DNA of 64,000 nt from TMED27 sp041397865 (GTDB lineage: Bacteria > Pseudomonadota > Alphaproteobacteria > Micavibrionales > Micavibrionaceae): assembly GCA_041397865.1 (NCBI GenBank), contig JAWKVT010000001.1:682001-746000 (forward strand), written 5' to 3'. Of the stretch, positions 24,955 to 33,348 are shown in pieces; the stretch's first letter is position 1, and each line of letters starts with the position of its first letter. Position numbers and translations under genes: made by a program. Under the pieces are notes generated by a model, which worked only from the letters and a program-made list of their open reading frames with translations, had not been told where the DNA came from and did no database searches.

Positions 24955-25032
24955 TTCCCGCGCTTGTGCCCCAGAGGGTAAAAGCGGGAATCTTTATCAT
25001 GCCCCTTTATAAGATCCCCGCTTGCGCGGGGA
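24955..25032. repeat. Pair of GC-rich hairpins upstream of serS
   Basis: Two hairpins occur in the gap: TTCCCGC (24955-24961) with GCGGGAA (24984-24990), and TCCCCGC (25015-25021) with GCGGGGA (25026-25032) around a TTGC loop. The second, in the form GATCCCCGCTTGCGCGGGGA, is a common dispersed hairpin type. They may act as transcription barriers between the divergent genes; this is inference. Confidence 0.5.
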
Positions 25033-25057
25033 AAGCATAAATGTATTAATTGTTTTC

Positions 25058-25936
25058 ATGAACGTTCTATCTGTTAAAAAACCAACCACCACGGCTCTTC
25101 CGCTCGTTTTCGACTCCCCCCATAGCGGCACCCATTACCCCGGTGATTTCCGCTATGCCTGTGATTTCAAAACCCTCGAAACCGCCGAGGACAAATACGT
25201 AGACGACCTCTTCGCCACCGCACCGGATCACGGCGCAACCCTCCTCACCGCCAGCTTCCCCCGCTCCTATATAGACCTCAACCGCGCCGAAAACGACATC
25301 GACCCCGAACTCTTAAGCGAAAACTGGAGCGGACCGTTTGAAATCAGCCCAACCTCCCGCTCTCACGCCGGCATAGGCCTCATCCGCCGCCTTGTAAAAC
25401 CCGGCATTCCGGTTTACGACCATCCCCTGACCTCCAGGGAAATCACGGCCCGTATCGAAAAATACTACCGCCCCTATCACGATGCCTTGGAAAACCTGCT
25501 CAAAGAGGCCCACTACAATTACGGTCAGGTCTGGCATATCAACTGCCACTCCATGCCACATACCAGCGCCTACCCCCGGCGCGGGCTGGGTCTTGTCGGC
25601 AACCGCGCCAAACCGGTCGATTTTTGCATCGGCGACCGCGACGGACGCAGCTGCGCTATAGACTTCACCCGCTCTTTACGCGATTTTATCAGGGACATGG
25701 GCTATACCGTCTCCCTTAACGATCCCTTTAAAGGCCTTGAACTTGTTGAGAAATATTCCAACCCGGCGCAGGGTTACCACGCCCTGCAAATCGAAATCAA
25801 CAAATCCCTTTATATGAACGAAGAAACAGGAGAAAAAACAAAAAACTACAGTGCGTTAAAAGGTGACATTGAGAAAATGATTCAACTTACAGCCACCTTC
25901 ACACAAAGCAGACTCACCGCCCTCGCTGCGGATTAA
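25058..25936 (+). CDS. N-formylglutamate amidohydrolase family protein
   Basis: 292 residues from ATG 25058; the frame runs to a TTG at 25022 inside a repeat hairpin. FGase-family wording includes LVFDSPHSGTHYPGDF, the ETAEDKYVDDLF segment with acidic metal-site candidates, TASFPRSYIDLNRAENDIDP, a WHINCHSMPH metal-binding motif, and LQIEINKSLYMNE. These enzymes hydrolyse N-formylglutamate or related N-acyl acidic compounds. The substrate here is not established, as no histidine-degradation genes are nearby. It is convergent with the 89-residue gene and overlaps it by four bases. Confidence 0.88.
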   Translation: MNVLSVKKPTTTALPLVFDSPHSGTHYPGDFRYACDFKTLETAEDKYVDDLFATAPDHGATLLTASFPRSYIDLNRAENDIDPELLSENWSGPFEISPTSRSHAGIGLIRRLVKPGIPVYDHPLTSREITARIEKYYRPYHDALENLLKEAHYNYGQVWHINCHSMPHTSAYPRRGLGLVGNRAKPVDFCIGDRDGRSCAIDFTRSLRDFIRDMGYTVSLNDPFKGLELVEKYSNPAQGYHALQIEINKSLYMNEETGEKTKNYSALKGDIEKMIQLTATFTQSRLTALAAD

Positions 25937-26202
25937 GGAACATGAAGTCCAAACTCGCCCTTACTAGAAGCCTCAATCACATCTGCAACATGCTCTTGAG
26001 AAAAAATCCCCTCCGAAATAACATGGGCAAGATGCGGGGGAAGAAATATCTGATCATACCCGCTAGTAAGCCAACTTTGACATTTTTCTATGACCTTCCC
26101 CAGGTCCTGAGAATGATTTGAAACAGCATCAGAAAACGCAGACAAACTACAAGGAACCATAACCCGGCCATCTGGCGACACCGGCCTTAAATCTCCAGCC
26201 AT
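25933..26202 (-). CDS. Small unknown protein (89 residues)
   Basis: ATG 26202 is chosen for its strong AGGAGG site nine bases upstream; the open frame continues to 26259. The protein has no signal peptide or TM segment. Features seen are DGRVMVPCSLSAFSDAVSNH near the start and YDQIFLPPHLAHVISEGIF. No family recognised. It lies between the FGase-like gene (convergent, 4-base overlap) and lipB. Confidence 0.6.
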   Translation of the reverse strand: MAGDLRPVSPDGRVMVPCSLSAFSDAVSNHSQDLGKVIEKCQSWLTSGYDQIFLPPHLAHVISEGIFSQEHVADVIEASSKGEFGLHVP

Positions 26203-26273
26203 TTTTGAAAACCTCCTGTAATACTCTATCTTATTATGTAGAAAGTTACTTCTACCCAAGACAGGTAATTACG

Positions 26274-26903
26274 TCAACAAAAATCAAAAACCCGCTCAAA
26301 GTTCTCCCGTAAAACCACATCAACCTCCGCCATCGCCACATCCACACCCAACTCCGCCATACTCGTCACCCCATGTTCGCGAATCCCGCACGGCACAATT
26401 CCTTCAAAATGCGATAAATCCGGATTTACATTAATCGCAACCCCATGCAGCGTAATCCAGTGCCGCACCCGCACCCCGATCGCCGCAATCTTCTTCTCCG
26501 ACCCGTCAGGCGCCGCAACCCAAATCCCGATCCGCCCGCACCGTCGCTCCCCGACAACACCAAATTCCGCCAGCGTTTGAATAATCCACTCTTCCAAACA
26601 CCATACATATTTTTTAATATCAGGAACTTGTTGCCGTTTCTTCAAATTCACCATCACATACCCAACACGCTGCCCCGGCCCGTGATACGTATGCTCCCCC
26701 CCGCGCCCCGTCTTATAAACAGGAAAACGCGAATCCAGCAAATCCCCAGATTTCGCACTCGTCCCCGCCGTATACAGCGCCGGATGCTCCAAAAGCCAAA
26801 CACACTCCTCCGCGCTTCCCGCATGCACCCCGGCCACCCGCTCATCCATAAAGCGCAGCGCATCGTCATAACCCACAGGCTCTTTCGAAATCTTCCATTC
26901 CAT
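26274..26903 (-). CDS. lipB: Octanoyltransferase LipB
   Basis: Transfers octanoate from acyl carrier protein to lipoyl domains (E2 subunits, GcvH), the first step of lipoate synthesis. 209 residues: LLEHPALYTAGTSA, then the signature RGGEHTYHGPGQRVGYVMV, the catalytic Lys in KKIAAIGVRV, ITLHGVAINVNPDL and the Cys nucleophile in GIVPCGI. lipA is not in the window. It is a single gene on the minus strand beside the tRNA. Confidence 0.95.
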   Translation of the reverse strand: MEWKISKEPVGYDDALRFMDERVAGVHAGSAEECVWLLEHPALYTAGTSAKSGDLLDSRFPVYKTGRGGEHTYHGPGQRVGYVMVNLKKRQQVPDIKKYVWCLEEWIIQTLAEFGVVGERRCGRIGIWVAAPDGSEKKIAAIGVRVRHWITLHGVAINVNPDLSHFEGIVPCGIREHGVTSMAELGVDVAMAEVDVVLRENFERVFDFC

Positions 26904-26995
26904 GAAGGGGATATAATTTGATTTAAAAAAAGACGCAACTGCGCCGTTCGAATAAAATGTAAATGGCGCGCCCCATCGGACGAAGTCCGAACTTT

Positions 26996-27017
26996 TTAAA
27001 AACCGGGCAAGCCGGTT
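26996..27017 (-). terminator. Rho-independent terminator of tRNA-Arg
   Basis: Read on the minus strand, AACCGG-CTTGC-CCGGTT is followed directly by T residues, 16 bases after the tRNA CCA end. A second perfect hairpin, TCGGACGAAGTCCGA, lies at 26976-26990. Confidence 0.7.
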
Positions 27018-27032
27018 CGAACGAAGTGAGAA

Positions 27033-27109
<77 letters not shown>

Positions 27110-27166
27110 GCATTTTAAAGACCGCGTGGCCGCCTCAATACGGGCCGCGACTTGAAAAGCTGGCCG

Positions 27167-27195
27167 AACATAGACGAATTCATAAATGAATGCAA
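27167..27195 (-). promoter_or_regulatory. Promoter for tRNA-Arg
   Basis: Minus-strand TTGCAT (27195-27190) and TATGTT (27172-27167) are separated by 17 bases. The predicted start lies about 50 bases upstream of the mature tRNA 5' end. Confidence 0.5.
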
Positions 27196-27354
27196 GGATC
27201 TCTTGCCATAGGCATTTTTGCTCTGTAAAACTCACAACACTTCAAGGGTTTCGCTTGACTCCCCATATATTTATGGCGATGCTCGGGCAAGGTATAGATA
27301 TCGGAATCAAGGGTGGCCGCGCCGCCCGCAGATAGAAATTTGTGTAGAACGATA

Positions 27355-28521
27355 ATGATGAAAACTTCACCGCTTCTTTTTAAAGGGCTTCTATTGCTCT
27401 CCACCGTATTAATAGCGCCGCACGGCTTGGCTCATGCCGCCCCCTCTGGCGATTCGCCTTCACTGGTTATCACCAGCGACCCCTTGCCCGAACATCTGCG
27501 TAAACAAATTTACAGCAAACCGGTAAAAGTGCGCTCTATAAAACCTGCCGAAGTCATCAGCAGAGACTATTATCACCCTGCGCAAACCCTTGTCGGCGAT
27601 AAAGTCGCCCATATCAGGGACGAACTCTCCCGCATACAAAACGAAGTCGGAAGCCTCTCCGGAAGCCTCAACGGCATGGAACGCCTGAATGAAGAGCGCG
27701 CGGCGGAATATTACGCAAATATCGCAACAATCAACACGCAGCTTCAATCCGGCACAACGCCGGGAAATCCGCGCCTTGTACGCCGCCTTGATGAAGCCGG
27801 AGCGCACCTTGAAACCCTCTCCGAAAGCGTTGCACAGCTTAACGGTGTCGCCGTCGAAGCCTCCAACGTCGCCTCGGAAGCCTCCTTCCTCCTTGAAGAA
27901 GCCCGCGCAGCCTACAGCCTGTCCGGAGCGATTGAGGAAGACCACGTAAATCTCGCACAGGTCGAAGACGCCATCAACAGTACGATCATCCTGATCCAGC
28001 GTGTTTTAAACACCGTAAATGACGACGTAACCCGCACCAGCACCTATCTCAGCTCCGAACGTGAAAATTTGCGAATTCTCGCGCTCGCCGTGGCCAATGG
28101 CGACTTTTACGGTCGCAGCCTCACCGACCGCCCTTTTTCCAGCGCACCGCTTTACGCAAGCGCCCCAAGCGCGGCCTCCTCTGCGCCGCCGCAAACAACC
28201 GGCAGCCCGGCTCTTTCAGGCCCCCGTCCGCTGGCAAAAATCAGGTTTGACCGCCCGGATGTAAACTACGAAGAACCGGTTTACCTCGCCGTAAACGAGG
28301 CCCTGAAACGCTACCCCGACGCCCGTTTCGATCTCGTCGCCGTCACCCCGACACAAGGCAACGCCGCAGAAGTCGCCATTGAAAGCACGAAGGCACGCAG
28401 AAATGCGGAAAAAGTGCTGCGCACGCTGACCCAGATGGGTCTGCCTCAGGACCGCGTGGACCTTTCATACAGTGAAAGTGGCCAAAGCACCTCTAACGAA
28501 GTCCATCTTTTTGTGAAGTAG
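27355..28521 (+). CDS. Exported protein with coiled coil and C-terminal OmpA-like domain
   Basis: 388 residues from ATG 27355 or 27358; the frame upstream to 27313 is not needed. The signal peptide ends at GLAHA/AP (about residue 30). A helical, coiled-coil middle (VAHIRDELSRIQNEVGSLSG, ESVAQLNGVAVEASNVASEA) spans about 80-240. A low-complexity Ala/Ser/Pro linker comes next, then a C-terminal domain with LAKIRFDRPDVNYEEPVYLA, FDLVAVTP, TKARRNAEKVLRTLTQMGLP and VHLFVK. The KARRNAEKV helix resembles OmpA-like peptidoglycan-associated domains. A periplasmic or outer-membrane structural role is inferred. It is convergent with the PLP enzyme gene. Confidence 0.75.
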   Translation: MMKTSPLLFKGLLLLSTVLIAPHGLAHAAPSGDSPSLVITSDPLPEHLRKQIYSKPVKVRSIKPAEVISRDYYHPAQTLVGDKVAHIRDELSRIQNEVGSLSGSLNGMERLNEERAAEYYANIATINTQLQSGTTPGNPRLVRRLDEAGAHLETLSESVAQLNGVAVEASNVASEASFLLEEARAAYSLSGAIEEDHVNLAQVEDAINSTIILIQRVLNTVNDDVTRTSTYLSSERENLRILALAVANGDFYGRSLTDRPFSSAPLYASAPSAASSAPPQTTGSPALSGPRPLAKIRFDRPDVNYEEPVYLAVNEALKRYPDARFDLVAVTPTQGNAAEVAIESTKARRNAEKVLRTLTQMGLPQDRVDLSYSESGQSTSNEVHLFVK

Positions 28522-28536
28522 GTTTTCCACACAGCT

Positions 28537-29622
28537 TTATCGAAATATATTTTCTGCCTGTAGTGCGCCAAACACTAGGCTGTCACGCCACGCCGCGTTC
28601 CCCAGCTTGCTTTCGTATTTTTCTCCGCCGTCTGCGGCAATTATAACGATATTTATATCTTCTTCCCTCCACGGCCCTTGCGCATATTCATCCGCTATTT
28701 CTCTTGCCACCCAAGCGCACCCGGCGGCAGAGCCGCCAATAGACAAGCCATCAGTTTTAAAGTTAGGATCTTTTAAAGCAGTCTCAAAATCAGGCATCTC
28801 AAGAATCTCGAGAAATGCTTTCAGCCTTACAGCATAGGCATCAGGGAATTTTACAGCACGGTCAATAACGCTGAAATCCATATTCCCCGGCACACTCTTC
28901 TTTCCGGCGCCTTCAATCACGCTTTCGCCTATACAAGGGTTTCTATCACTAAAAATGGCCATCTCCGGCATTGCCCGACTTTTATAAAACTCATCATAAA
29001 GCACAGACCAGTAAGGATCCGCCAATATGATTTGCGTCCTCTCATCATACTCTTTCAACCACTTGCCTACTCCGGAAATTGTGCCGCCTGTCGATCCCGC
29101 AGCGATAAAAGCGTGAATGCGCCTGCCTCCCATATCTCTAGTAATTTCAGGGCCAAGCCCCTCATAATGCGCCTGAGCGTTCAAAGGATTATCATACTGA
29201 TTGAGAAAAACAGCCCTCTCTCCCGCAGCCGCAGCGAACTCACGAGCAAGCTGCATATAATTTTGCCATTCTTCTGCCCGGATCACTGTTGCACCGAAAG
29301 ACTTTGTTAACTCTTCTTTTTCCCGGCTTGTTTTATAAGGAATGACGATAACACATTTAAAACCCGATTCGCGTGCAAACAAAGCATCCGACGATGCCGT
29401 ATTACCTGAACTCGCCTCAACGATAGTGTCTATTTTTGCGCCCTGTTGGTTCTTTCTCACAACATCATCGATCATCGCTTTTGCGATGCGATCTTTTACA
29501 CTACCCGTAGGATTTTCTTTCTCCATTTTCGCCCAAACTTTTATGTTCGGAGCATGTTGTGGAGAAAGATAACGAATCTGCACAAGCGGTGTATTCCCTA
29601 CACTCAACGCTTCACCAGTCAT
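28537..29622 (-). CDS. Cysteine synthase/cystathionine beta-synthase-like PLP enzyme
   Basis: 361-residue fold-type II PLP enzyme: VGNTPLVQIRYLS, PLP lysine in NPTGSVKDRIAKAM, the substrate loop ASSGNTASSDALFA, and the phosphate-binding GSTGGTISGVGKWL. The loop differs from the PTSGNTG of CysK, and the C-terminal region is longer and unlike the cysK product at 7812. It probably makes cysteine or a related amino acid from another activated serine, but the substrate is unknown. Codon use is slightly more AT-rich than its neighbours. It is convergent with the OmpA-like gene, 15 bases away. Confidence 0.85.
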   Translation of the reverse strand: MTGEALSVGNTPLVQIRYLSPQHAPNIKVWAKMEKENPTGSVKDRIAKAMIDDVVRKNQQGAKIDTIVEASSGNTASSDALFARESGFKCVIVIPYKTSREKEELTKSFGATVIRAEEWQNYMQLAREFAAAAGERAVFLNQYDNPLNAQAHYEGLGPEITRDMGGRRIHAFIAAGSTGGTISGVGKWLKEYDERTQIILADPYWSVLYDEFYKSRAMPEMAIFSDRNPCIGESVIEGAGKKSVPGNMDFSVIDRAVKFPDAYAVRLKAFLEILEMPDFETALKDPNFKTDGLSIGGSAAGCAWVAREIADEYAQGPWREEDINIVIIAADGGEKYESKLGNAAWRDSLVFGALQAENIFR

Positions 29623-29769
29623 AAAGTTTACTTTCTTTCGAAAAACACCGCTTTTATACTACCTCCCTTCCGACAAAATCAACAAAAAAATTATGAAAAA
29701 TTACAATGCCCACTAGCAAACCTCTAAATCCTTGCCTCCCCCCCGCCAAATACGTAGGATGCAGGTGAT

Positions 29770-30621
29770 ATGAGCGATAATACATCAGATGACGAATCCA
29801 TATACGTCCGGCTTGCGGAAAACACGCAAGAGGTCCGGGACGCACAGGCCCTACGCTATCAGGTCTTTTACGAAGAATACGGCGCGCAGGCCGATGCCGA
29901 GATGACCGCCAGCAAGCTTGATATCGACGAATACGACGCCTACGCCGATCATTTAATAGTTATCGACGCCACCGGCCCCAAAGAAAGAATCGTCGGAACA
30001 TACCGCATGCTGCTGCGCACAGGCGCCGAAGAAGTCGGCCAGTTTTATTCGGCCAATGAATATGACCTGAGCCCGATCCTCTCTAACGAATCCTCCCTGC
30101 TCGAGCTTGGCCGCTCCTGCGTGCTGGCCCCCTACAGAACCCGCCCCGTACTGCAACTCCTCTGGCAGGGCATCGCCGATTACATCACCGAACATGATAT
30201 CGACCTCATGTTCGGCTGCGCCAGCCTCCACAGCACAGATATCAAAAGCATATCCAGACCGCTTTCCTATCTCCACCATTACCACCTGGCCCCGGAACAG
30301 CTCCGCCCCCGCGCCCTCAAGGGACGCTACATCAACATGAATATCGTCCCGCAGGAAGATATAAACGCCCGCCGCGTATTTGCCGAACTCCCCCCGCTGA
30401 TTAAGGGCTACCTGCGCGCAGGCTCCTGCATCGGCGACGGCGCAGTCATTGATGAACAATTCAACACCACAGATGTCTTTATCATCGTCCAGACTCACCT
30501 GCTAACAGACCGTTACCGCAAACATTACGAACGCAAAATTCAAAAAACCATTGCCGGCGGCGGACAAGACGACGAAAAAATCCGCAATATTTCAGAATTC
30601 AAGAAATCCAGACAATCATGA
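29770..30621 (+). CDS. olsB: OlsB-like N-acyltransferase (ornithine lipid synthesis)
   Basis: GNAT-fold acyltransferase of the OlsB/hemolysin-like family, transferring a 3-hydroxyacyl chain to ornithine to form lyso-ornithine lipid. 283 residues: QALRYQVFYEEYGAQADA, the acidic DIDEYDAYADHLIVID, VGTYRMLLRTGA, FYSANEYDLS, LLELGRSCVLAPYRTRPVLQ and FGCASLHSTD. The start at 29770 gives the expected N-terminus. It overlaps the next gene by four bases (ATGA, 30618-30621), which supports the olsB-olsA pairing. Confidence 0.87.
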   Translation: MSDNTSDDESIYVRLAENTQEVRDAQALRYQVFYEEYGAQADAEMTASKLDIDEYDAYADHLIVIDATGPKERIVGTYRMLLRTGAEEVGQFYSANEYDLSPILSNESSLLELGRSCVLAPYRTRPVLQLLWQGIADYITEHDIDLMFGCASLHSTDIKSISRPLSYLHHYHLAPEQLRPRALKGRYINMNIVPQEDINARRVFAELPPLIKGYLRAGSCIGDGAVIDEQFNTTDVFIIVQTHLLTDRYRKHYERKIQKTIAGGGQDDEKIRNISEFKKSRQS

Positions 30622-31406
30622 GAACGCTCATCGCTACCCTTAAAATGATGGCCTTTGCTCTGCTCTGCCTCCTTGCCGTTCCTTTCCAGCTTCTCCTGAT
30701 AACCTTCTACAAAGGCCGCTACGCATACATCCTGCCGCATCTCTGGCACAAAGGCGTATGCGCGATTTTCCGCATTCGCGTGCAAAAAACCGGAAAAATT
30801 TATACAAACTCGCAAGTTCTGTATATGAGCAACCACCTGTCCTATCTCGATATTCCCGCCATCGCCTCGGTCCTGTGCTTTGGCTCATTCGTCGCGAAAA
30901 AAGACGTTGCAAGCTGGCCCGTCTTCGGCTTCCTTTCAACCCTTCAGCAAACAGCCTTCATCAGCCGCAGCCGCGGCGACGCCAAAAAAGAAGCAAGCGC
31001 CCTCGACACCATGCTCGAAAACGGCAAAAACCTCATCATATTCCCCGAAGGCACCTCCACGGACGGACAAAGCGTTCTCGATTTTAAATCCAGCCTTTTC
31101 GCCATTGCTCTGCGCGAAGATCTCGCAGACATCATGATCCAGCCTGTCACCGTCAAGCTTCTGTCCGTCAACGGCCACCCGCCAGAAACACAGGAAGACC
31201 GTGACCTCTACGCATGGCACAGGGACATGGACGGCAGCATCGAACTCCACCACCATTTATGGAGCTTCGCCAAATCCTCCGGCGCCGCCTTATCCATCAC
31301 ATTTCACGAAACCATCCCCGCAAAAAATTTCCCCGACCGAAAAACACTTGCCAAAGCATGCCATGAAGCCGTATCCAATGGGTTACAGTTTTCAAAAGCC
31401 GCGTAA
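30618..31406 (+). CDS. olsA: OlsA-like 1-acyl-glycerol-3-phosphate/lyso-ornithine lipid acyltransferase
   Basis: PlsC-fold O-acyltransferase adding the second acyl chain to lyso-ornithine lipid (or lysophosphatidic acid). 262 residues: N-terminal membrane helix (MMAFALLCLLAVPFQLLLIT), the catalytic block NHLSYLD, then FISRSRGDAKKE and the phosphate-binding FPEGTSTDG. Translational coupling to olsB favours the ornithine-lipid role over general phospholipid synthesis. No arginine/lysine-rich leader or other ols genes are seen. Confidence 0.87.
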   Translation: MRTLIATLKMMAFALLCLLAVPFQLLLITFYKGRYAYILPHLWHKGVCAIFRIRVQKTGKIYTNSQVLYMSNHLSYLDIPAIASVLCFGSFVAKKDVASWPVFGFLSTLQQTAFISRSRGDAKKEASALDTMLENGKNLIIFPEGTSTDGQSVLDFKSSLFAIALREDLADIMIQPVTVKLLSVNGHPPETQEDRDLYAWHRDMDGSIELHHHLWSFAKSSGAALSITFHETIPAKNFPDRKTLAKACHEAVSNGLQFSKAA

Positions 31407-31423
31407 ATAAAAGGAGCGAAAAA

Positions 31424-31645
31424 ATGGCCAACATCCAACCCGAGGAAGTTTCCCGCTTGCAGAGCTATATGCAAAACAGATTTAAAAATACGGGTTTCGC
31501 CCTGAAAATTCGCGATAAAGTTGCAGATTCCGTCGAGGTCCTTCTGGATGGGGAGTTTATCGGCCTGATCTATAAAGACGAAGACGGTGATTTCAATTTT
31601 GACATGGCCATCCTGGAAATAGATTTGCCCGGTGCCATTGGATAA
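31424..31645 (+). CDS. DUF3126 family protein
   Basis: 73-residue protein of an alphaproteobacterial family of unknown function. Wording LQSYMQNRFKNTGFALKIRD and EVLLDGEFIGLIYKDEDGDF and FDMAILEIDL is characteristic. An AAAGGAG site stands 7 bases before ATG 31424. It lies 17 bases after olsA, probably in the same transcript. Confidence 0.85.
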   Translation: MANIQPEEVSRLQSYMQNRFKNTGFALKIRDKVADSVEVLLDGEFIGLIYKDEDGDFNFDMAILEIDLPGAIG

Positions 31646-31729
31646 CCCCTCTAAACATTATCCTTAAGTTGCAGAATCCCCCGCCAATTTGCTAAAATTA
31701 TAGAAGTGAGCATATTGGGGCGGTTTTTT

Positions 31730-32179
31730 GTGAAAATACGGCATTTTAACACATTCCTTTTTCTTGCGCTTTTAGGCGCGAGTGCCTCCGCGCACGCCGC
31801 AGAAAGTCTGCATTTTAACGCCACCATCCCGCGCAGCAGCTTTGAAAAGATAAAATTCTACGCATCCAATGCCCTGGGCGAAGATATCCAAAACTTCGAC
31901 ATTGGAAAAACGGACCTCAACAATGACGGCCTCGACGAATTCATAACCCGCTCTAAAAACTGCGAAAAAACCCTGAAATGCCGGTTTTACATCTTCGCGG
32001 AAACAAATGATTCCATCTTATCTCTCGGCACATTCGAAGGAAAAAACCTGCTTTTGGGCAATGAGTTCCGCCACGGTATCCGCAATCTGCTCATTTTTAA
32101 CAACCCGTCAAATGACTTTGATTATCATCTCTATACATGGCATCCTGAAACGTCGGCATACAGGAAGTCAGGCTCATGA
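31730..32179 (+). CDS. Secreted protein with a DLNNDG motif, function unknown
   Basis: 149 residues from GTG 31730, chosen because it begins a good signal peptide (KIRHFNTFLFLALLGASASA then HA/AE); GTG 31706 is an alternative start. The mature protein has FDIGKTDLNNDGLDEFITRS, a DxNxDGxxE loop like the lipoprotein at 9442, and a Cys pair in KNCEKTLKCRF. It overlaps the next secreted gene by four bases (32176-32179), so it is translationally coupled to it. Confidence 0.65.
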   Translation: MKIRHFNTFLFLALLGASASAHAAESLHFNATIPRSSFEKIKFYASNALGEDIQNFDIGKTDLNNDGLDEFITRSKNCEKTLKCRFYIFAETNDSILSLGTFEGKNLLLGNEFRHGIRNLLIFNNPSNDFDYHLYTWHPETSAYRKSGS

Positions 32180-33282
32180 TCAGCGTTCAAAAACCCGCCC
32201 AGCGTTTTATCTTTTCGGCATTCATGGCTCTGGCTTTTATCGCCCCGACTTCCGGAACCGTAAATGCCGGAAGCACAGGCATAGGCTGCGGCGTAGGCGG
32301 CACAGCCGGAACTCCGGCAAACCCGCAGGGCGTACCCTGTCAAACACCCCCAGACCCTGGCGAGCTTGACGATCCCGACACAGGTCCCAACGCGCCCAAA
32401 AGTGAAAGCAGCGCCTGCGACGCCAACTTCATGAACCAGATTTACGCCAAAGCTTTTCTGGAGGCCGAACGCGAAGTCGTTGTCCATAACGCCCTGATTA
32501 TGAAGCCTGACAGCGTGTTTGAATACACCTGCTTTGATCAGCAGGCCGCCGATGTCGCCATAATCGCCGGCCCCATTTTCTCCGAATCAACCCGCTGGTC
32601 GCCGACAACCGTACCGATCAACCCCGGCTCAGTCAAAATAGACGTTAACATGGGCGACACACGCCTCGATGACGGCATCGAAAATCTTGTGCTGGAAAGC
32701 CTTAAAATCTACGTCGACTCCAACTTCGCCCACGATTTTCTCGGCGGGATGGCAACCGGAGACAACAACACGATTTCAGGCACAATGGCCGGAATTTCAC
32801 CTCTGCCTTGCGACTTCATGTATCTGGTTCACGACGTTGTACGCTGCGACGCCTTTGCCCCCCATGTCCAGTTCCTAAGCTTCGAGAGCTATTACTCCAC
32901 CCCCGCCCTGCTCTCCACAGATCCGCGAACCCTGCCCGTAGCAGGCGGCGGACTGACACATTGCCCCAAAGGCCACCAAATCACCTCCGCTATCGTGGAT
33001 ATCGCCAACAACACAAACTGGACATATGCCTCCTTCGACCTTGTTGACACATTGCTGCCTATACAGCGCTCGCCGGACCCCGGCACGAGCGGAATATGCG
33101 AAAACGCAAAACCCATCCCCACCGGGGTCGTAATATCTATTAACGAAAAAGACCTGGACCCGGCAGGAAACCCGGTATCCAAGCATAAATACGAATATAA
33201 GGATAAAGTCTGCTCAAACCCCGCATGTTTTTTCGACCACGGGGGCGATTCCAGCGAAGGAAATGATAAATGTGTCCCTTAA
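32176..33282 (+). CDS. Secreted cysteine-containing protein, paralogue A
   Basis: 368 residues with a signal peptide (FSAFMALAFIAPTSGTVNA about residues 14-32) and a Gly/Pro-rich N-terminus (GCGVGGTAGTPANPQGVPC). The core shares a signature with the next gene: CDANFMNQIYAKAFLEAERE, then LIMKPDSVFEYTCFDQQ. Further shared items are HDFLGGM, FMYLVHDVVRCDAF and THCPKGHQI. At least eight Cys are present, suggesting disulfides in the periplasm or outside. I recognise no characterised family. It lies in the same run as the genes at 31730 and 33349. Confidence 0.7.
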   Translation: MISVQKPAQRFIFSAFMALAFIAPTSGTVNAGSTGIGCGVGGTAGTPANPQGVPCQTPPDPGELDDPDTGPNAPKSESSACDANFMNQIYAKAFLEAEREVVVHNALIMKPDSVFEYTCFDQQAADVAIIAGPIFSESTRWSPTTVPINPGSVKIDVNMGDTRLDDGIENLVLESLKIYVDSNFAHDFLGGMATGDNNTISGTMAGISPLPCDFMYLVHDVVRCDAFAPHVQFLSFESYYSTPALLSTDPRTLPVAGGGLTHCPKGHQITSAIVDIANNTNWTYASFDLVDTLLPIQRSPDPGTSGICENAKPIPTGVVISINEKDLDPAGNPVSKHKYEYKDKVCSNPACFFDHGGDSSEGNDKCVP

Positions 33283-33348
33283 TATTTTGGAGAAGCTATT
33301 TGCGAAACAATGCTTTAATAGCGTACAATTGTAAAAGGTAGAGAGTGA

